Shown here: positions 18,059 through 26,886 of the stretch, piece after piece | Position numbering within the stretch: the first letter of the stretch is position 1 | Layout of the letters: each line of letters begins with the position of its first letter | From: Arcobacter porcinus | GTDB taxonomy: Bacteria > Campylobacterota > Campylobacteria > Campylobacterales > Arcobacteraceae | Direction of reading: 5' to 3' | DNA length: 64,000 nt | Assembly (NCBI RefSeq): GCF_004299785.2 | Contig: NZ_CP036246.2 | Coordinates: 372,001-436,000 of the forward strand | Position numbers and translations under genes: made by a program | The notes under the pieces: generated by a model | Database searches by the model: none | What the model was told of the DNA's origin: nothing | What the model saw: the letters and a program-made list of their open reading frames with translations, nothing else

Positions 18059-20788
18059 ATGGATTATAAAGATAGCTTACTTCTTCCAAAGACAAATTTT
18101 CCAATGAGAGGAAATCTTCCAAATAATGAACCAACAAGGTACAAAAAATGGGATGAAGAAAAAGTATATGAGAAAATGAAATCAAATAGAGTTGGATGTG
18201 AAAGTTTCACACTTCATGATGGACCTCCTTACGCAAATGGAAATATTCACATAGGACATGCACTAAATAAAGTTTTAAAAGATATTATAAATAAGTATCA
18301 CTATTTTAATGGAAAAAGTATAAGATATACTCCAGGGTGGGATTGTCATGGTCTTCCAATTGAACAAAAAGTGGAAGAGAAAATAGGTAGTCAAAAGAAA
18401 AAAGAGCTTCCAAAATCTAAATTAAGAGAGCTTTGTAGAGAACATGCTACAAAATTTATTGATATTCAAAAAGATGAGTTTAAACAATTAGGAGTAATCG
18501 CTGATTGGGAAAATCCATATTTAACAATGGATTTTAAATTTGAAGCAAATATATATAGAGAACTTTGTGAAATTGCAAAACAAGGATTACTAGTTCAAAG
18601 AAGCAAACCTGTATATTGGTCTTGGGCTGCTCAAACTGCATTAGCAGAAGCAGAAGTTGAGTATGAAGATAAAATATCTCCATCTATTTATGTTGCATTT
18701 AAACTTCAAAATATAGATGCAAGTATTATTATTTGGACTACAACTCCTTGGACATTACCAGCAAACCAAGCAATAGCTTTAAATAGTGAAGAAGAGTATG
18801 TTTTAACAAGTGATAAATATATTGTTGCAAAAAAATTATATAACTCTTTAATTGAGCAAGAAGTTATATCTGGAAATATTGAAAAAACAATAGATGTAAA
18901 ATCTTTAGAAAAAACAAAAGCGATAAACCCACTTAATGGAAGAGACTCTTTGATTATATTTGGAGAGCATGTAGAGATGAGTGCTGGAACAGGTGCAGTT
19001 CATACAGCCCCAGGACATGGAGAAGATGACTATAAAGTATCTTTACAATATGGAATAGAAGTTATTATGCCTGTTGATTCATATGGAAAATATGATGAAA
19101 CAATTGTTAGAGAAAAGTTATTAAAAGATACAGATAAATATCTTGGAATGAATGTTTTAAAAGCAAATGATTTGATTCTTGAAGATTTAGGAAGTGCACT
19201 ACTTAAAAAAGTAGATATAAAACACTCATATCCACACTGTTGGAGAACTCATACTCCAATTATTTTTAGAGCTACAAAACAGTGGTTTATTTCTATTGAT
19301 GATAAATATGGAAAACAGAATAAAACATTAAGACAAAATGCACTTGAGGTTGTTGAAAATCTTACATTTTATCCTGAATGGGGAAGAAATAGATTAAGAT
19401 CAATGCTTGATGGAAGACCTGATTGGTGTATTTCAAGACAGAGAGATTGGGGAGTTCCAATAGCATTTTTCAGAAATAAGAAAACAGATGAAATTATTTT
19501 TGATGAAAAAGTTTTAAACTTTACTGCAATGATTTTTGAACAACATGGTTGTGATGCTTGGTATGATATGGATATTAAAGATTTACTATATCCAGGAAGT
19601 GGATTAAATCCTGATGATTTAGAGAAAACTCTAGATATTTTAGATGTTTGGTTTGATAGTGGAAGTACACAAAATGCTGTATTAAGAAGTGGAAACTATG
19701 ATGCTGGAACTTTCCCTGCTGATATGTATCTTGAAGGAAGTGATCAACATAGAGGTTGGTTCCAATCTTCACTTTTAACAACACTTGCTTCAAGCGAAGT
19801 TGCACCATATAAAGCTATTTTAACTCATGGATTCACTGTTGATGAAAAAGGTGAAAAAATGAGTAAATCAAAAGGGAATGTTGTTGCTCCTGATAAAGTT
19901 TTAAAAGAGTATGGAAGTGAGATATTAAGAGTTTGGGTTGCTATGAGTGATTATCAAGGAGATCTAAAAATTTCTGATAATATTTTAAAACAAAATGCTG
20001 AATTATATAGAAAAATAAGAAATACAATAAGATTTTTGTTAGCAAATATTGATGGACTTGAAACAGTAGTTGATGTTGATAAAATGGGAGTTTTAGATAA
20101 GTGGATATTAGCAAAGGCAAAAAGGGTTTTTGATGATATTGAAGCTTCATTTAAAGTATATGAATTTTCAAAAGGTTTAAATAAATTAAATAATTTCTTA
20201 GTTGCAGATTTATCAGGAATATATCTTGATGTTTGTAAAGATAGATTATATTGTGATGACAAAAATGATATTCATAGAGTTGCATCTCAAAGTGCAATGG
20301 CAATGATTACTAAAAAATTAATCAGCACATTAGCTTGTATTTTAACTTATACAATGGATGAATTATTAGATTTTGCTCCAACAATTATAAAAGGTAATGC
20401 AAAAGATATTTATGATTTTGAAAAGTTTAATCTACCTGAAGTTAAATCAGATATAAATGATGGGTTATTTATTGAAGCAAAAGAGAAGTTTTCTGAGATA
20501 AAAGATGCTTTAAGCAAAGAAAAACTTATAAAATCTACTTTAGAATTAGAAATATCTACAAATAGTAAAGAGTTTTTATCTTTAGATGAAGTTGAAGCTA
20601 GTGATTGGTTTTTAGTTAGTAAACTTTCAAATGATAGTTCAAATAGTGAACTTGTAGGAAGCTTTAAAATTGAAAACAGTGAGTTTAAAGTATTCAAAAC
20701 AAGTGGACATAAGTGTCCAAGATGTTGGAAATTTACAGCTCCTAAAGAAGATGAATTATGTTCAAGATGTGAAGAAGTGGTTAAATAA
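18059..20788 (+). CDS. ileS: Isoleucyl-tRNA synthetase
   Basis: The 909-residue class I synthetase has HIGH at residues 64-67, the WDCHGLPIE segment, the editing-domain TTTPWTLPAN region, DVWFDSGS and KMSKS at 600-604. A C-terminal zinc-binding motif (CPRCW... CSRCE) is complete. It charges tRNA-Ile in the cytoplasm. AAGG lies before the ATG. The stop overlaps the start of a 37-codon membrane peptide gene, followed by an NfuA-like gene, so the three are likely co-transcribed. Confidence 0.97.
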   Translation: MDYKDSLLLPKTNFPMRGNLPNNEPTRYKKWDEEKVYEKMKSNRVGCESFTLHDGPPYANGNIHIGHALNKVLKDIINKYHYFNGKSIRYTPGWDCHGLPIEQKVEEKIGSQKKKELPKSKLRELCREHATKFIDIQKDEFKQLGVIADWENPYLTMDFKFEANIYRELCEIAKQGLLVQRSKPVYWSWAAQTALAEAEVEYEDKISPSIYVAFKLQNIDASIIIWTTTPWTLPANQAIALNSEEEYVLTSDKYIVAKKLYNSLIEQEVISGNIEKTIDVKSLEKTKAINPLNGRDSLIIFGEHVEMSAGTGAVHTAPGHGEDDYKVSLQYGIEVIMPVDSYGKYDETIVREKLLKDTDKYLGMNVLKANDLILEDLGSALLKKVDIKHSYPHCWRTHTPIIFRATKQWFISIDDKYGKQNKTLRQNALEVVENLTFYPEWGRNRLRSMLDGRPDWCISRQRDWGVPIAFFRNKKTDEIIFDEKVLNFTAMIFEQHGCDAWYDMDIKDLLYPGSGLNPDDLEKTLDILDVWFDSGSTQNAVLRSGNYDAGTFPADMYLEGSDQHRGWFQSSLLTTLASSEVAPYKAILTHGFTVDEKGEKMSKSKGNVVAPDKVLKEYGSEILRVWVAMSDYQGDLKISDNILKQNAELYRKIRNTIRFLLANIDGLETVVDVDKMGVLDKWILAKAKRVFDDIEASFKVYEFSKGLNKLNNFLVADLSGIYLDVCKDRLYCDDKNDIHRVASQSAMAMITKKLISTLACILTYTMDELLDFAPTIIKGNAKDIYDFEKFNLPEVKSDINDGLFIEAKEKFSEIKDALSKEKLIKSTLELEISTNSKEFLSLDEVEASDWFLVSKLSNDSSNSELVGSFKIENSEFKVFKTSGHKCPRCWKFTAPKEDELCSRCEEVVK

Positions 20789-20901
20789 TGTTTGAAAACC
20801 CACCAACACTTACATTTATATTTCAAACAATAGCAGTAGTTTTAGCACTATCTGCTATTGGAGTATATTTTGTAAAGAGATATGAAAAAAAGGAAAAATA
20901 G
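20788..20901 (+). CDS. Small single-pass membrane peptide (37 aa), unknown
   Basis: The reading frame starts in a TAATG overlap with the ileS stop and encodes 37 residues. Residues 8-29 form one strong hydrophobic helix, followed by a basic tail (KRYEKKEK), giving a likely N-out, C-in topology. It ends two bases before the NfuA-like ATG, so it fills the gap fully, which argues that it is real. I recognise no family. It could be an anchor or a small regulator. Confidence 0.6.
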   Translation: MFENPPTLTFIFQTIAVVLALSAIGVYFVKRYEKKEK

Positions 20902-20903
20902 AG

Positions 20904-21179
20904 ATGTTTCCATTTACAGATGAAGATTTACAAGAGCCAGTAAAAAATATAATTACAAATAAAATTTCACCAATGCTTGCAAGAGATGGTGGAGCAATTG
21001 AGTTATTAAATATAAGAAACTCAAAAGTTTACATACAGCTACAAGGTGCATGTGTAGGATGTAGTGCAAGTGGAAGCACTTTGAAATATGTAGTTGAAAA
21101 AGAGTTAAAAAGTGCTATTCATCCAGATTTAAAAATAATTAATGTTCCTATTGGAAAAACAGATTATTTAGAGGATTAA
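20904..21179 (+). CDS. NifU C-terminal domain protein (Fe-S scaffold, NfuA-like)
   Basis: The 91-residue protein has only the NifU C-terminal domain, with MLARDGGAIEL and the metal-binding GACVGC (C50, C53). Such proteins carry iron-sulfur clusters to apo-proteins in the cytoplasm. The AAGGA site lies inside the small upstream ORF. The stop is one base before the next gene, so it belongs to the ileS-murE operon. Confidence 0.9.
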   Translation: MFPFTDEDLQEPVKNIITNKISPMLARDGGAIELLNIRNSKVYIQLQGACVGCSASGSTLKYVVEKELKSAIHPDLKIINVPIGKTDYLED

Positions 21180-21180
21180 A

Positions 21181-21777
21181 TTGTTAAACGAAAATAGATT
21201 ATTTAATGATGCAAATTCACTATTTTTTCAAAAAAGATTTGAAGAAGCTTTAGTTTTATATTCTGAATTATGTTTTCATTTCCCACAAAAAGATGAGTAT
21301 AGGATTTATGCATTACTTTGTGATATAGCTTTTGAAGATGTTAATAAAGCAATCTCTTTATATGATTATTTCTCAATTTTAAAAGAGGAAAATAAAGAAG
21401 AAGCTATAAAATATGTAGAAGATACAATTGATGCATATGATGGAAATATAGAAAAAATGATGAATATTCTAAAAGATATAAATGATTCAAACATTGAACA
21501 ATTAGATGCTATAAAATATGAAGAGTTTAAGAAAATAATTGAAAAAAGAGGTTCTTTTAAAAGAGCTTTTGAAGATATTATGTTTTCAACAAAAGTAGCA
21601 ATAGATAGTAAAGTAGATTTTTATGATTTTGTAAATAATCTAATAGATAATGGATTTGATACAACTGCTTATACATATTTAGAAGGTTTTAATGAGTATT
21701 TCTCTTTTGATAAAGAGATAGAAGAGTTATTTAAAAAACTTGAAAAGAGACAAAATGAAGCTAATCATAAAAGATAA
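21181..21777 (+). CDS. TPR-like hypothetical protein
   Basis: The 198-residue protein starts at a TTG one base after the NfuA-like stop. Its first third has a TPR-like helical pair (DANSLFFQKRFEEALVLYSEL), and the rest is helical and acidic, without signal peptide or membrane segment. I do not recognise a named family. It overlaps murE by 23 bases. It is likely a cytoplasmic scaffold or regulator; no function can be given. Confidence 0.75.
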   Translation: MLNENRLFNDANSLFFQKRFEEALVLYSELCFHFPQKDEYRIYALLCDIAFEDVNKAISLYDYFSILKEENKEEAIKYVEDTIDAYDGNIEKMMNILKDINDSNIEQLDAIKYEEFKKIIEKRGSFKRAFEDIMFSTKVAIDSKVDFYDFVNNLIDNGFDTTAYTYLEGFNEYFSFDKEIEELFKKLEKRQNEANHKR

Positions 21778-23032
21778 AATATTTACAGATAATACAAATG
21801 AATTAGAAAAAGATAGTATATTTGTTGTTTCAAAACAGAATTCAAAGTTTGAAAATATAGCAAAAGATGGCGGATTTCAAACAATATCTTCAAATGAACT
21901 AAAAAATTATTTAGATATGAGTAGTATTAAAATCATTGGAATAACTGGAACAAATGGTAAAACAACAACAGCTACTACAATATATAATATATTTTTAGCT
22001 CTTGGATATAAAGTTGCTTTACAAGGAACAAGAGGATTTTTTATAAATGGAAAACAAGAAGAGGAGTACTCTTTAACAACTCCTGTTCAAATTGGGAATT
22101 TTGTGAATATCCAAAAAGCTATAAATAGCTCTTGTGAATTTTTTATTATGGAAGTAAGTTCTCATGCAATTGAACAAAATAGAATTGAGGGTTTGAATTT
22201 TGCACTAAAAATCCATACAAATATAACAAGAGATCATCTTGATTATCATAAAACAGTAGAAGAGTATATAAATATAAAAAATCTTTTTTTAAGTGATGAG
22301 TCTTTAAAACTTGTAAATATAGATGATAAAGTTCTAAAATATAATCCTAAAAATGCTTATAGATATTCAATAAATAGTAGTTCAGATTTTAAAGTAGATT
22401 CATACAATCTTGAAAATATGATGAAAGTTGAATTTATAAATGAAAATAAAAGATATAATTTTTCATCAAAAATGCTAGGAGTTTTTAATATTTATAATCT
22501 TATGGCATCAATTTCTGCTGTAAAACTACTTACGAAAAATAGCTTTGAAGAGATTTGTGAAACTTTGAAAAATTATTGTGGAGTTAGTGGAAGAGTAGAA
22601 ATTGTATCTTTAAATCCACTTGTAATTGTAGATTTTGCTCATACACCTGATGGAATGGAAGAGGTTCTTAAAAGTTTCCCAAATAAAGAGATTATCTGTC
22701 TATTTGGAGCTGGTGGAAATCGTGATAGTGCAAAAAGACCACTTATGGGAAAAGTTGCAGAGAAATATTCTAAGCAAATAGTTATAACAAGTGACAATCC
22801 AAGATTTGAAGAGCCAAAAGCTATCATAGAAGATATTTTATCTGGAATAGAGAATAAAAGAGATGTTTTAGTAGAAGAGAATAGAAAAGAAGCCTTAAAA
22901 AAAGCTATCTCTTTAGCAGATGAAAATAGTGTTGTCTTAGTTTTAGGAAAAGGTGATGAAGCAACACAGATTATAAAAGATGAGAAGATACATTTTTCAG
23001 ATAAAGAGGAGATAATCAAGCTATTAAAATAG
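21755..23032 (+). CDS. murE: UDP-N-acetylmuramoyl-tripeptide synthetase (MurE)
   Basis: The 425-residue Mur ligase has the P-loop GITGTNGKTT, MEVSSHAIEQNR, HTNITRDHLDYH, VDFAHTPDGM and TSDNPRFEEP. The DNPR motif is typical of the meso-diaminopimelate-adding type. It adds the third amino acid to the peptidoglycan precursor. A TTG at 21740 is in frame, but the ATG at 21755 with AAGAGA upstream gives the normal N-terminus MKLIIKDK. The protein is shorter at the N-terminus than in E. coli, as is usual in this lineage. Confidence 0.95.
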   Translation: MKLIIKDKIFTDNTNELEKDSIFVVSKQNSKFENIAKDGGFQTISSNELKNYLDMSSIKIIGITGTNGKTTTATTIYNIFLALGYKVALQGTRGFFINGKQEEEYSLTTPVQIGNFVNIQKAINSSCEFFIMEVSSHAIEQNRIEGLNFALKIHTNITRDHLDYHKTVEEYINIKNLFLSDESLKLVNIDDKVLKYNPKNAYRYSINSSSDFKVDSYNLENMMKVEFINENKRYNFSSKMLGVFNIYNLMASISAVKLLTKNSFEEICETLKNYCGVSGRVEIVSLNPLVIVDFAHTPDGMEEVLKSFPNKEIICLFGAGGNRDSAKRPLMGKVAEKYSKQIVITSDNPRFEEPKAIIEDILSGIENKRDVLVEENRKEALKKAISLADENSVVLVLGKGDEATQIIKDEKIHFSDKEEIIKLLK

Positions 23033-23043
23033 CTTGATTATCT
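23010..23043 (+). terminator. Terminator overlapping the murE stop
   Basis: Arms of 15 bases (23010-23024 and 23029-23043) pair perfectly around 4 bases, and TTGGTTTTC follows. The left arm encodes the last murE residues and the stop lies in the right arm. Confidence 0.75.
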
Positions 23044-23124
23044 ATTGGTTTTCTTGATTAATCAAAATATTATAGTTGTTACAAGCTTGTCTCAATCAAC
23101 CATCACAACTTTTTTTAAATAATC

Positions 23125-23253
23125 TTATTTTACATGAATACCGTTTGCACACATAACTCCAATATTTAATTGAATTGTAGGTTTTACTTTATTTAAGAAT
23201 CCTTGAAAAAATAGTGCAAGTAATAAAAAGCTTAAATTTAATATTTTTTTCAT
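23125..23253 (-). CDS. Small exported peptide (42 aa), unknown
   Basis: In the 450-base gap between murE and rpsB, a minus-strand frame starts with ATG after AAGGAAAATT and encodes 42 residues. The first 20 residues look like a signal peptide (MKKILNLSFLLLALFF), and the remainder contains one cysteine and ends GIHVK. The good ribosome binding site and signal-like N-terminus support it, but length is small. No family is recognised. It faces away from the rpsB promoter region. Confidence 0.45.
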   Translation of the reverse strand: MKKILNLSFLLLALFFQGFLNKVKPTIQLNIGVMCANGIHVK

Positions 23254-23331
23254 AATTTTCCTTATTAGCTCTAATATAGAATTTGGATTTCATCTAAAAC
23301 ACAATTAAACAAATATTAAAAAACTTTTAGC

Positions 23332-23337
23332 TAGAAT
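23332..23337 (+). promoter_or_regulatory. Possible -10 box of rpsB-tsf
   Basis: TAGAAT lies about 150 bases before the rpsB ATG, leaving room for the structured leader. There is no recognisable -35, so this is tentative. The sequence between 23254 and 23331 shows nothing else that I can name. Confidence 0.35.
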
Positions 23338-23393
23338 CACCGTTCTATTTTTAAAATTAAATTTAGAAACCTCACATGTATCAATCCTTGCTC

Positions 23394-23442
23394 GGGTTGT
23401 ATTAAGACTTTCTTAATATTAAGGGATACAGAGGCTAAACCC
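23394..23442 (+). ncRNA. Structured 5' leader of rpsB-tsf (candidate ribosomal protein leader)
   Basis: Three nested paired segments are visible: GGGTT (23394-23398) with AACCC (23438-23442), TGTAT (23398-23402) with ATACA (23426-23430), and TTAAGA (23402-23407) with TCTTAA (23411-23416); the shared base at each junction can only pair once. The leader lies 42 bases before the rpsB ATG and is G/C-richer than its surroundings. S2-binding leaders that autoregulate rpsB-tsf are known in gammaproteobacteria; equivalence here is inference. Confidence 0.45.
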
Positions 23443-23483
23443 TAGAAAAAAATAAAAACAAACATAATTCAAGGAGAATTACC

Positions 23484-24284
23484 ATGGTTACAATGAAAGA
23501 CCTATTAGAGTGCGGAGTACACTTCGGACACCAAACAAGAAGATGGAATCCAAAAATGAAAAAATTCATTTTCGGTGTTAGAAAAAATATCTATATTATA
23601 GATTTACAAAAAACTCTAAGATACTTTAGATATACATACAATGTTGTAAAAGATAGAGCTGCTGAAGGTCAAACAATGATTTTCGTAGGTACTAAAAAAC
23701 AAGCTAGTGAAACAATCAAAAAAGCTGCTGAATCTTGTGGAATGCCATATGTAAACCACAGATGGTTAGGTGGAATGCTTACAAACTTTGGAACAATTAA
23801 AAAATCAATTAGAAAATTAGAAATTATTAAAAAAATGAGAGAAGAAGGGCAATTAGACCTTTTAACTAAAAAAGAAGCTTTAATGCTTACAAGAAAAGAG
23901 GAAAAACTAGAGTTATATCTTGGTGGAATTAAAGAGATGCACAAACTTCCAGATATGATGTTTGTTCTTGATGCTGTTAAAGAAAAAATTGCTATTGCAG
24001 AAGCTAGAAGATTAGGAATTACTGTTATTGCACCATTAGATACAAACTGTGATCCAGATGTTGTTGATTTACCAATTCCAGGAAATGATGATGCAATTAG
24101 ATCAATTCACTTATTCTGCAACGAAATGGCTGCGGCTATGAATGAAGGTAAAGCAATTTTAGCTGAGAATAATGGTGAAGAAGTAGTTGAGCCAGTATCA
24201 CAAGCTGAGCAAGATGAAGTTTTAGCTGAAGCTGTTGCAGAAGGTGAAGCTGAAGGAATTAATGTAGAAGGAGAAGAGGCATAA
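23484..24284 (+). CDS. rpsB: 30S ribosomal protein S2
   Basis: The 266-residue protein starts [24 protein letters not shown], typical S2, followed by [19 protein letters not shown] and DTNCDP. The C-terminus has an acidic extension of about 35 residues rich in E and A. AAGGAG precedes the ATG. It is followed with a one-base overlap by tsf, the standard pair, and the leader may autoregulate both. Confidence 0.98.
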   Translation: MVTMKDLLECGVHFGHQTRRWNPKMKKFIFGVRKNIYIIDLQKTLRYFRYTYNVVKDRAAEGQTMIFVGTKKQASETIKKAAESCGMPYVNHRWLGGMLTNFGTIKKSIRKLEIIKKMREEGQLDLLTKKEALMLTRKEEKLELYLGGIKEMHKLPDMMFVLDAVKEKIAIAEARRLGITVIAPLDTNCDPDVVDLPIPGNDDAIRSIHLFCNEMAAAMNEGKAILAENNGEEVVEPVSQAEQDEVLAEAVAEGEAEGINVEGEEA

Positions 24285-25330
24285 TGGCAGGAGCAACACC
24301 ACAACTAATTAAGGAGTTAAGAGAACTTACTGGTGCTGGTATGATGGATTGTAAAAATGCATTAAACGAAACTGGTGGGGATATTGAAAAAGCTGTTCAA
24401 GCTTTAAGAGAAGCAGGACTTGGAAAAGCTGCTAAAAAAGCTGGGAACGTAGCTGCTGAAGGACTTATTGCTATTGAGATTAATAACAATAATACAAAAG
24501 CTGTTATTTTAGAGTTAAACTCTCAAACAGATTTTGTTGCAAAAAATGAGAATTTTATTAATCTTACTAAAGAGATTACAGCTCATGCTTTAAATTCAAA
24601 TATCTCTGATGCAGAAGCATTAAATGCTTCAACTATTGCAGGTCAAGAGTTTCAAACATATTTAGCAGAAAAAATTGCAACAATTGGTGAAAATTTAGTT
24701 GCTAGAAAACTAGAGACAATTGAAGGTAGTGTTGTAAATGGTTATGTACACGTTACAGGAAGAACAGGAGTTATTTTAGCTGCAAAATGTGATGAAGCAG
24801 CAAAAGAAAAAACAACTGCTCTTTTAAGAAATATTGCTATGCATGCATCTGCTATGAAACCAACAGTTATTTCATATAAAGATTTAGATCAAGCATTTGT
24901 TGAGTCTGAAAACAGAGCTATTAGAGCAGAAATTGAAGCTGAAAATGATGAGTTAAGAAGACTTGGAAAACCTCAAAAGAAAATTCCAGACTTTGTTTCT
25001 AAATCACAATTAACGCAAGAAGCAATTGCAAATGCAAAAGCTAAATTTGAAGAAGAGCTAAAAGCTCAAGGTAAACCAGAAAAAATCTGGGCAAATATTA
25101 TTCCAGGGCAAATTGAGAGATTTATCACTGATAATACTCAATTAGATACAAGATTCGCTCTTTTATCACAAGCTTATGTAATGAATGATAAACAAACAGT
25201 AGAACAAGCAATTGCTGAAGTTGATGCTTCTATTGAAATTACATCTTATATCAGATTTGAACTTGGTGAAGGTATTGAGAAAAAAGAAGAAGATTTTGCA
25301 GCAGAAGTTGCAAAACAAATGGGAAAATAA
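24284..25330 (+). CDS. tsf: Elongation factor Ts
   Basis: The 348-residue protein begins with the EF-Ts UBA-like module (LIKELRELTGAGMMDCKNAL) and has the core NSQTDFVAKNE segment. It exchanges GDP on EF-Tu in the cytoplasm. It is about 65 residues longer than the E. coli protein, mainly a helical insert at about 205-290, seen also in other epsilonproteobacteria. It overlaps rpsB by one base. Confidence 0.98.
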   Translation: MAGATPQLIKELRELTGAGMMDCKNALNETGGDIEKAVQALREAGLGKAAKKAGNVAAEGLIAIEINNNNTKAVILELNSQTDFVAKNENFINLTKEITAHALNSNISDAEALNASTIAGQEFQTYLAEKIATIGENLVARKLETIEGSVVNGYVHVTGRTGVILAAKCDEAAKEKTTALLRNIAMHASAMKPTVISYKDLDQAFVESENRAIRAEIEAENDELRRLGKPQKKIPDFVSKSQLTQEAIANAKAKFEEELKAQGKPEKIWANIIPGQIERFITDNTQLDTRFALLSQAYVMNDKQTVEQAIAEVDASIEITSYIRFELGEGIEKKEEDFAAEVAKQMGK

Positions 25331-25365
25331 TCTTATAGTTATTTAACTATAAAAAAGGGGATGCA

Positions 25366-26049
25366 GTGAGTGAAAAATTGAAAAATAGTGAAACTCCTGC
25401 ATCTTTACTACTTGAAGCAAAAAATATATCACACAATTTTGACTATGAACTTTTTAAAGATATAAATTTAAAAGTAAATTCTAAAGAATCGATTGCAATT
25501 ATTGGTACTAGTGGAAGTGGAAAATCTACATTTTTAAATATTTTATCTTCACTTTTAAAGCCAACAACTGGAAATGTTGTTTTTAAAAGTAAAGATATAT
25601 ATTCATTAAAACAAAATGATGTATTAAAAATAAGAAGAGAAGATTTTGGAATTATTTTTCAAGCACATTACTTATTTAGAGGTTTTAGTGCAGAAGAGAA
25701 TTTGGAAGTTGCAAAATATTTAAGTAATAAAGAGATAGACTATGATTTTCTAAAAGAGCTTGATATAGCTCATGTATTGAATCAAGGAGTTGGAGAACTT
25801 AGTGGAGGACAACAACAAAGATTGTCTATTGCTAGGATTCTTTTAAAAAAACCAAAAATTATTTTTGCAGATGAACCAACAGGAAATTTGGATAAATATA
25901 CAGCACTTTTGGTTATGAATGCTCTATTTAAATATGTAAAAGAACAAGATGCCGCTTTAGTTCTTGTAACTCATGAAGAGAGTTTAGCTTTTATGTGTGA
26001 TAGAGTTTTAAAACTTGAAGAGCTTAAATTAAAGGAGATAAAAGAGTGA
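25366..26049 (+). CDS. ABC transporter ATP-binding protein, LolD/FtsE-like
   Basis: The 227-residue protein starts at GTG after AGGGG and has Walker A GTSGSGKS, the LSGGQQQR signature, Walker B IIFADEPTGN and an H-loop in LVTHE. It resembles LolD-type ATPases. No permease lies nearby, so the partner must be encoded elsewhere. The same gene follows tsf in Campylobacter, so the order is conserved. It overlaps the next gene by 4 bases. Confidence 0.88.
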   Translation: MSEKLKNSETPASLLLEAKNISHNFDYELFKDINLKVNSKESIAIIGTSGSGKSTFLNILSSLLKPTTGNVVFKSKDIYSLKQNDVLKIRREDFGIIFQAHYLFRGFSAEENLEVAKYLSNKEIDYDFLKELDIAHVLNQGVGELSGGQQQRLSIARILLKKPKIIFADEPTGNLDKYTALLVMNALFKYVKEQDAALVLVTHEESLAFMCDRVLKLEELKLKEIKE

Positions 26050-26885
26050 AACTGCTTTTGATTTGTAATACAGCAATTATAGAGCATATTTTTAATCTAG
26101 TTTGTAAAAGATTAAGTATTGATTTAATTATTGAAAAAAATACTAAGATAAAAGATAAATATGACTTTATAGTAGTGGATCAACCTTTTATTGGAAATGA
26201 CTCAGCAAGTTTAAGAAAACTTGCAAAAATGTTGTTGTTTATTAGTTCAGAAGAGATTGACTACAAACTACAAAAAGATTATTTGATTCCAAGACCTTTT
26301 TTACCAACAAAGCTTGAAGCTATTTTAAAAGAGCAAATTGAAATATTAAAACAAAAAATAGAAAATAATCATAACCTAGTAGATTTTGTGGAAGAGACTA
26401 AAGTTAATTTTGAAGCTAAAAGTAGTGAAATAGTAGAAGAAAAAGAGGATGAAACATTAAGTGAAGATTTTTTTGAAACTTTAATTGATGATGATTTTGA
26501 TAGTAGCTTTTTTAGTGATGACAAAAATAGTGATGATGAAAGTATAATTTCACTTGATAGTATTAGACAAGGTGGAGTTTTAGATGCAAATGAAATTAAA
26601 AAAATAAATAATGTTTTAAATGAAGATTCTGAAGCCACTGAAGAAGTTGAAGTAAAAGTTATAGATGATTCAGATTGGAAAGATATATCTGAAATAATAG
26701 ATGATGCTTTAGAAGAGGTAAAAGAGTTTGAATTTGATATAAGTAAAGAGGATTATCATCTAATATTAAATAGACATAAGATGGATGATATAAAACCACT
26801 TTTATTAAAATTAAATCAGGATTTAATTGATAGATTAACAAAAAATGAAACAATAAATCTAAAAATATCTTTGAAGGAGTCTTAG
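26046..26885 (+). CDS. Acidic hypothetical protein
   Basis: The 279-residue protein starts like a small alpha/beta domain (MKLLLICNTAIIEHIF, residues 1-90). A disordered, very acidic middle, rich in D, E and S (about 115-185), follows, then a helical C-terminus. There is no signal peptide or membrane helix. It overlaps the ABC ATPase gene and ends one base before gmk, so it is part of this operon. I do not recognise the family. Confidence 0.72.
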   Translation: MKLLLICNTAIIEHIFNLVCKRLSIDLIIEKNTKIKDKYDFIVVDQPFIGNDSASLRKLAKMLLFISSEEIDYKLQKDYLIPRPFLPTKLEAILKEQIEILKQKIENNHNLVDFVEETKVNFEAKSSEIVEEKEDETLSEDFFETLIDDDFDSSFFSDDKNSDDESIISLDSIRQGGVLDANEIKKINNVLNEDSEATEEVEVKVIDDSDWKDISEIIDDALEEVKEFEFDISKEDYHLILNRHKMDDIKPLLLKLNQDLIDRLTKNETINLKISLKES

Positions 26886-26886
26886 A

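Noticed and set aside
20410-20826. A 138-codon frame antisense to the ileS 3' end
   Set aside because: Low-complexity Ser/Leu composition typical of antisense frames in AT-rich genes.
25334-25353. Terminator between tsf and the ABC gene
   Set aside because: A short 8-base stem exists, but A-run, not T-run, follows on the plus strand, so it is unlikely to end transcription.
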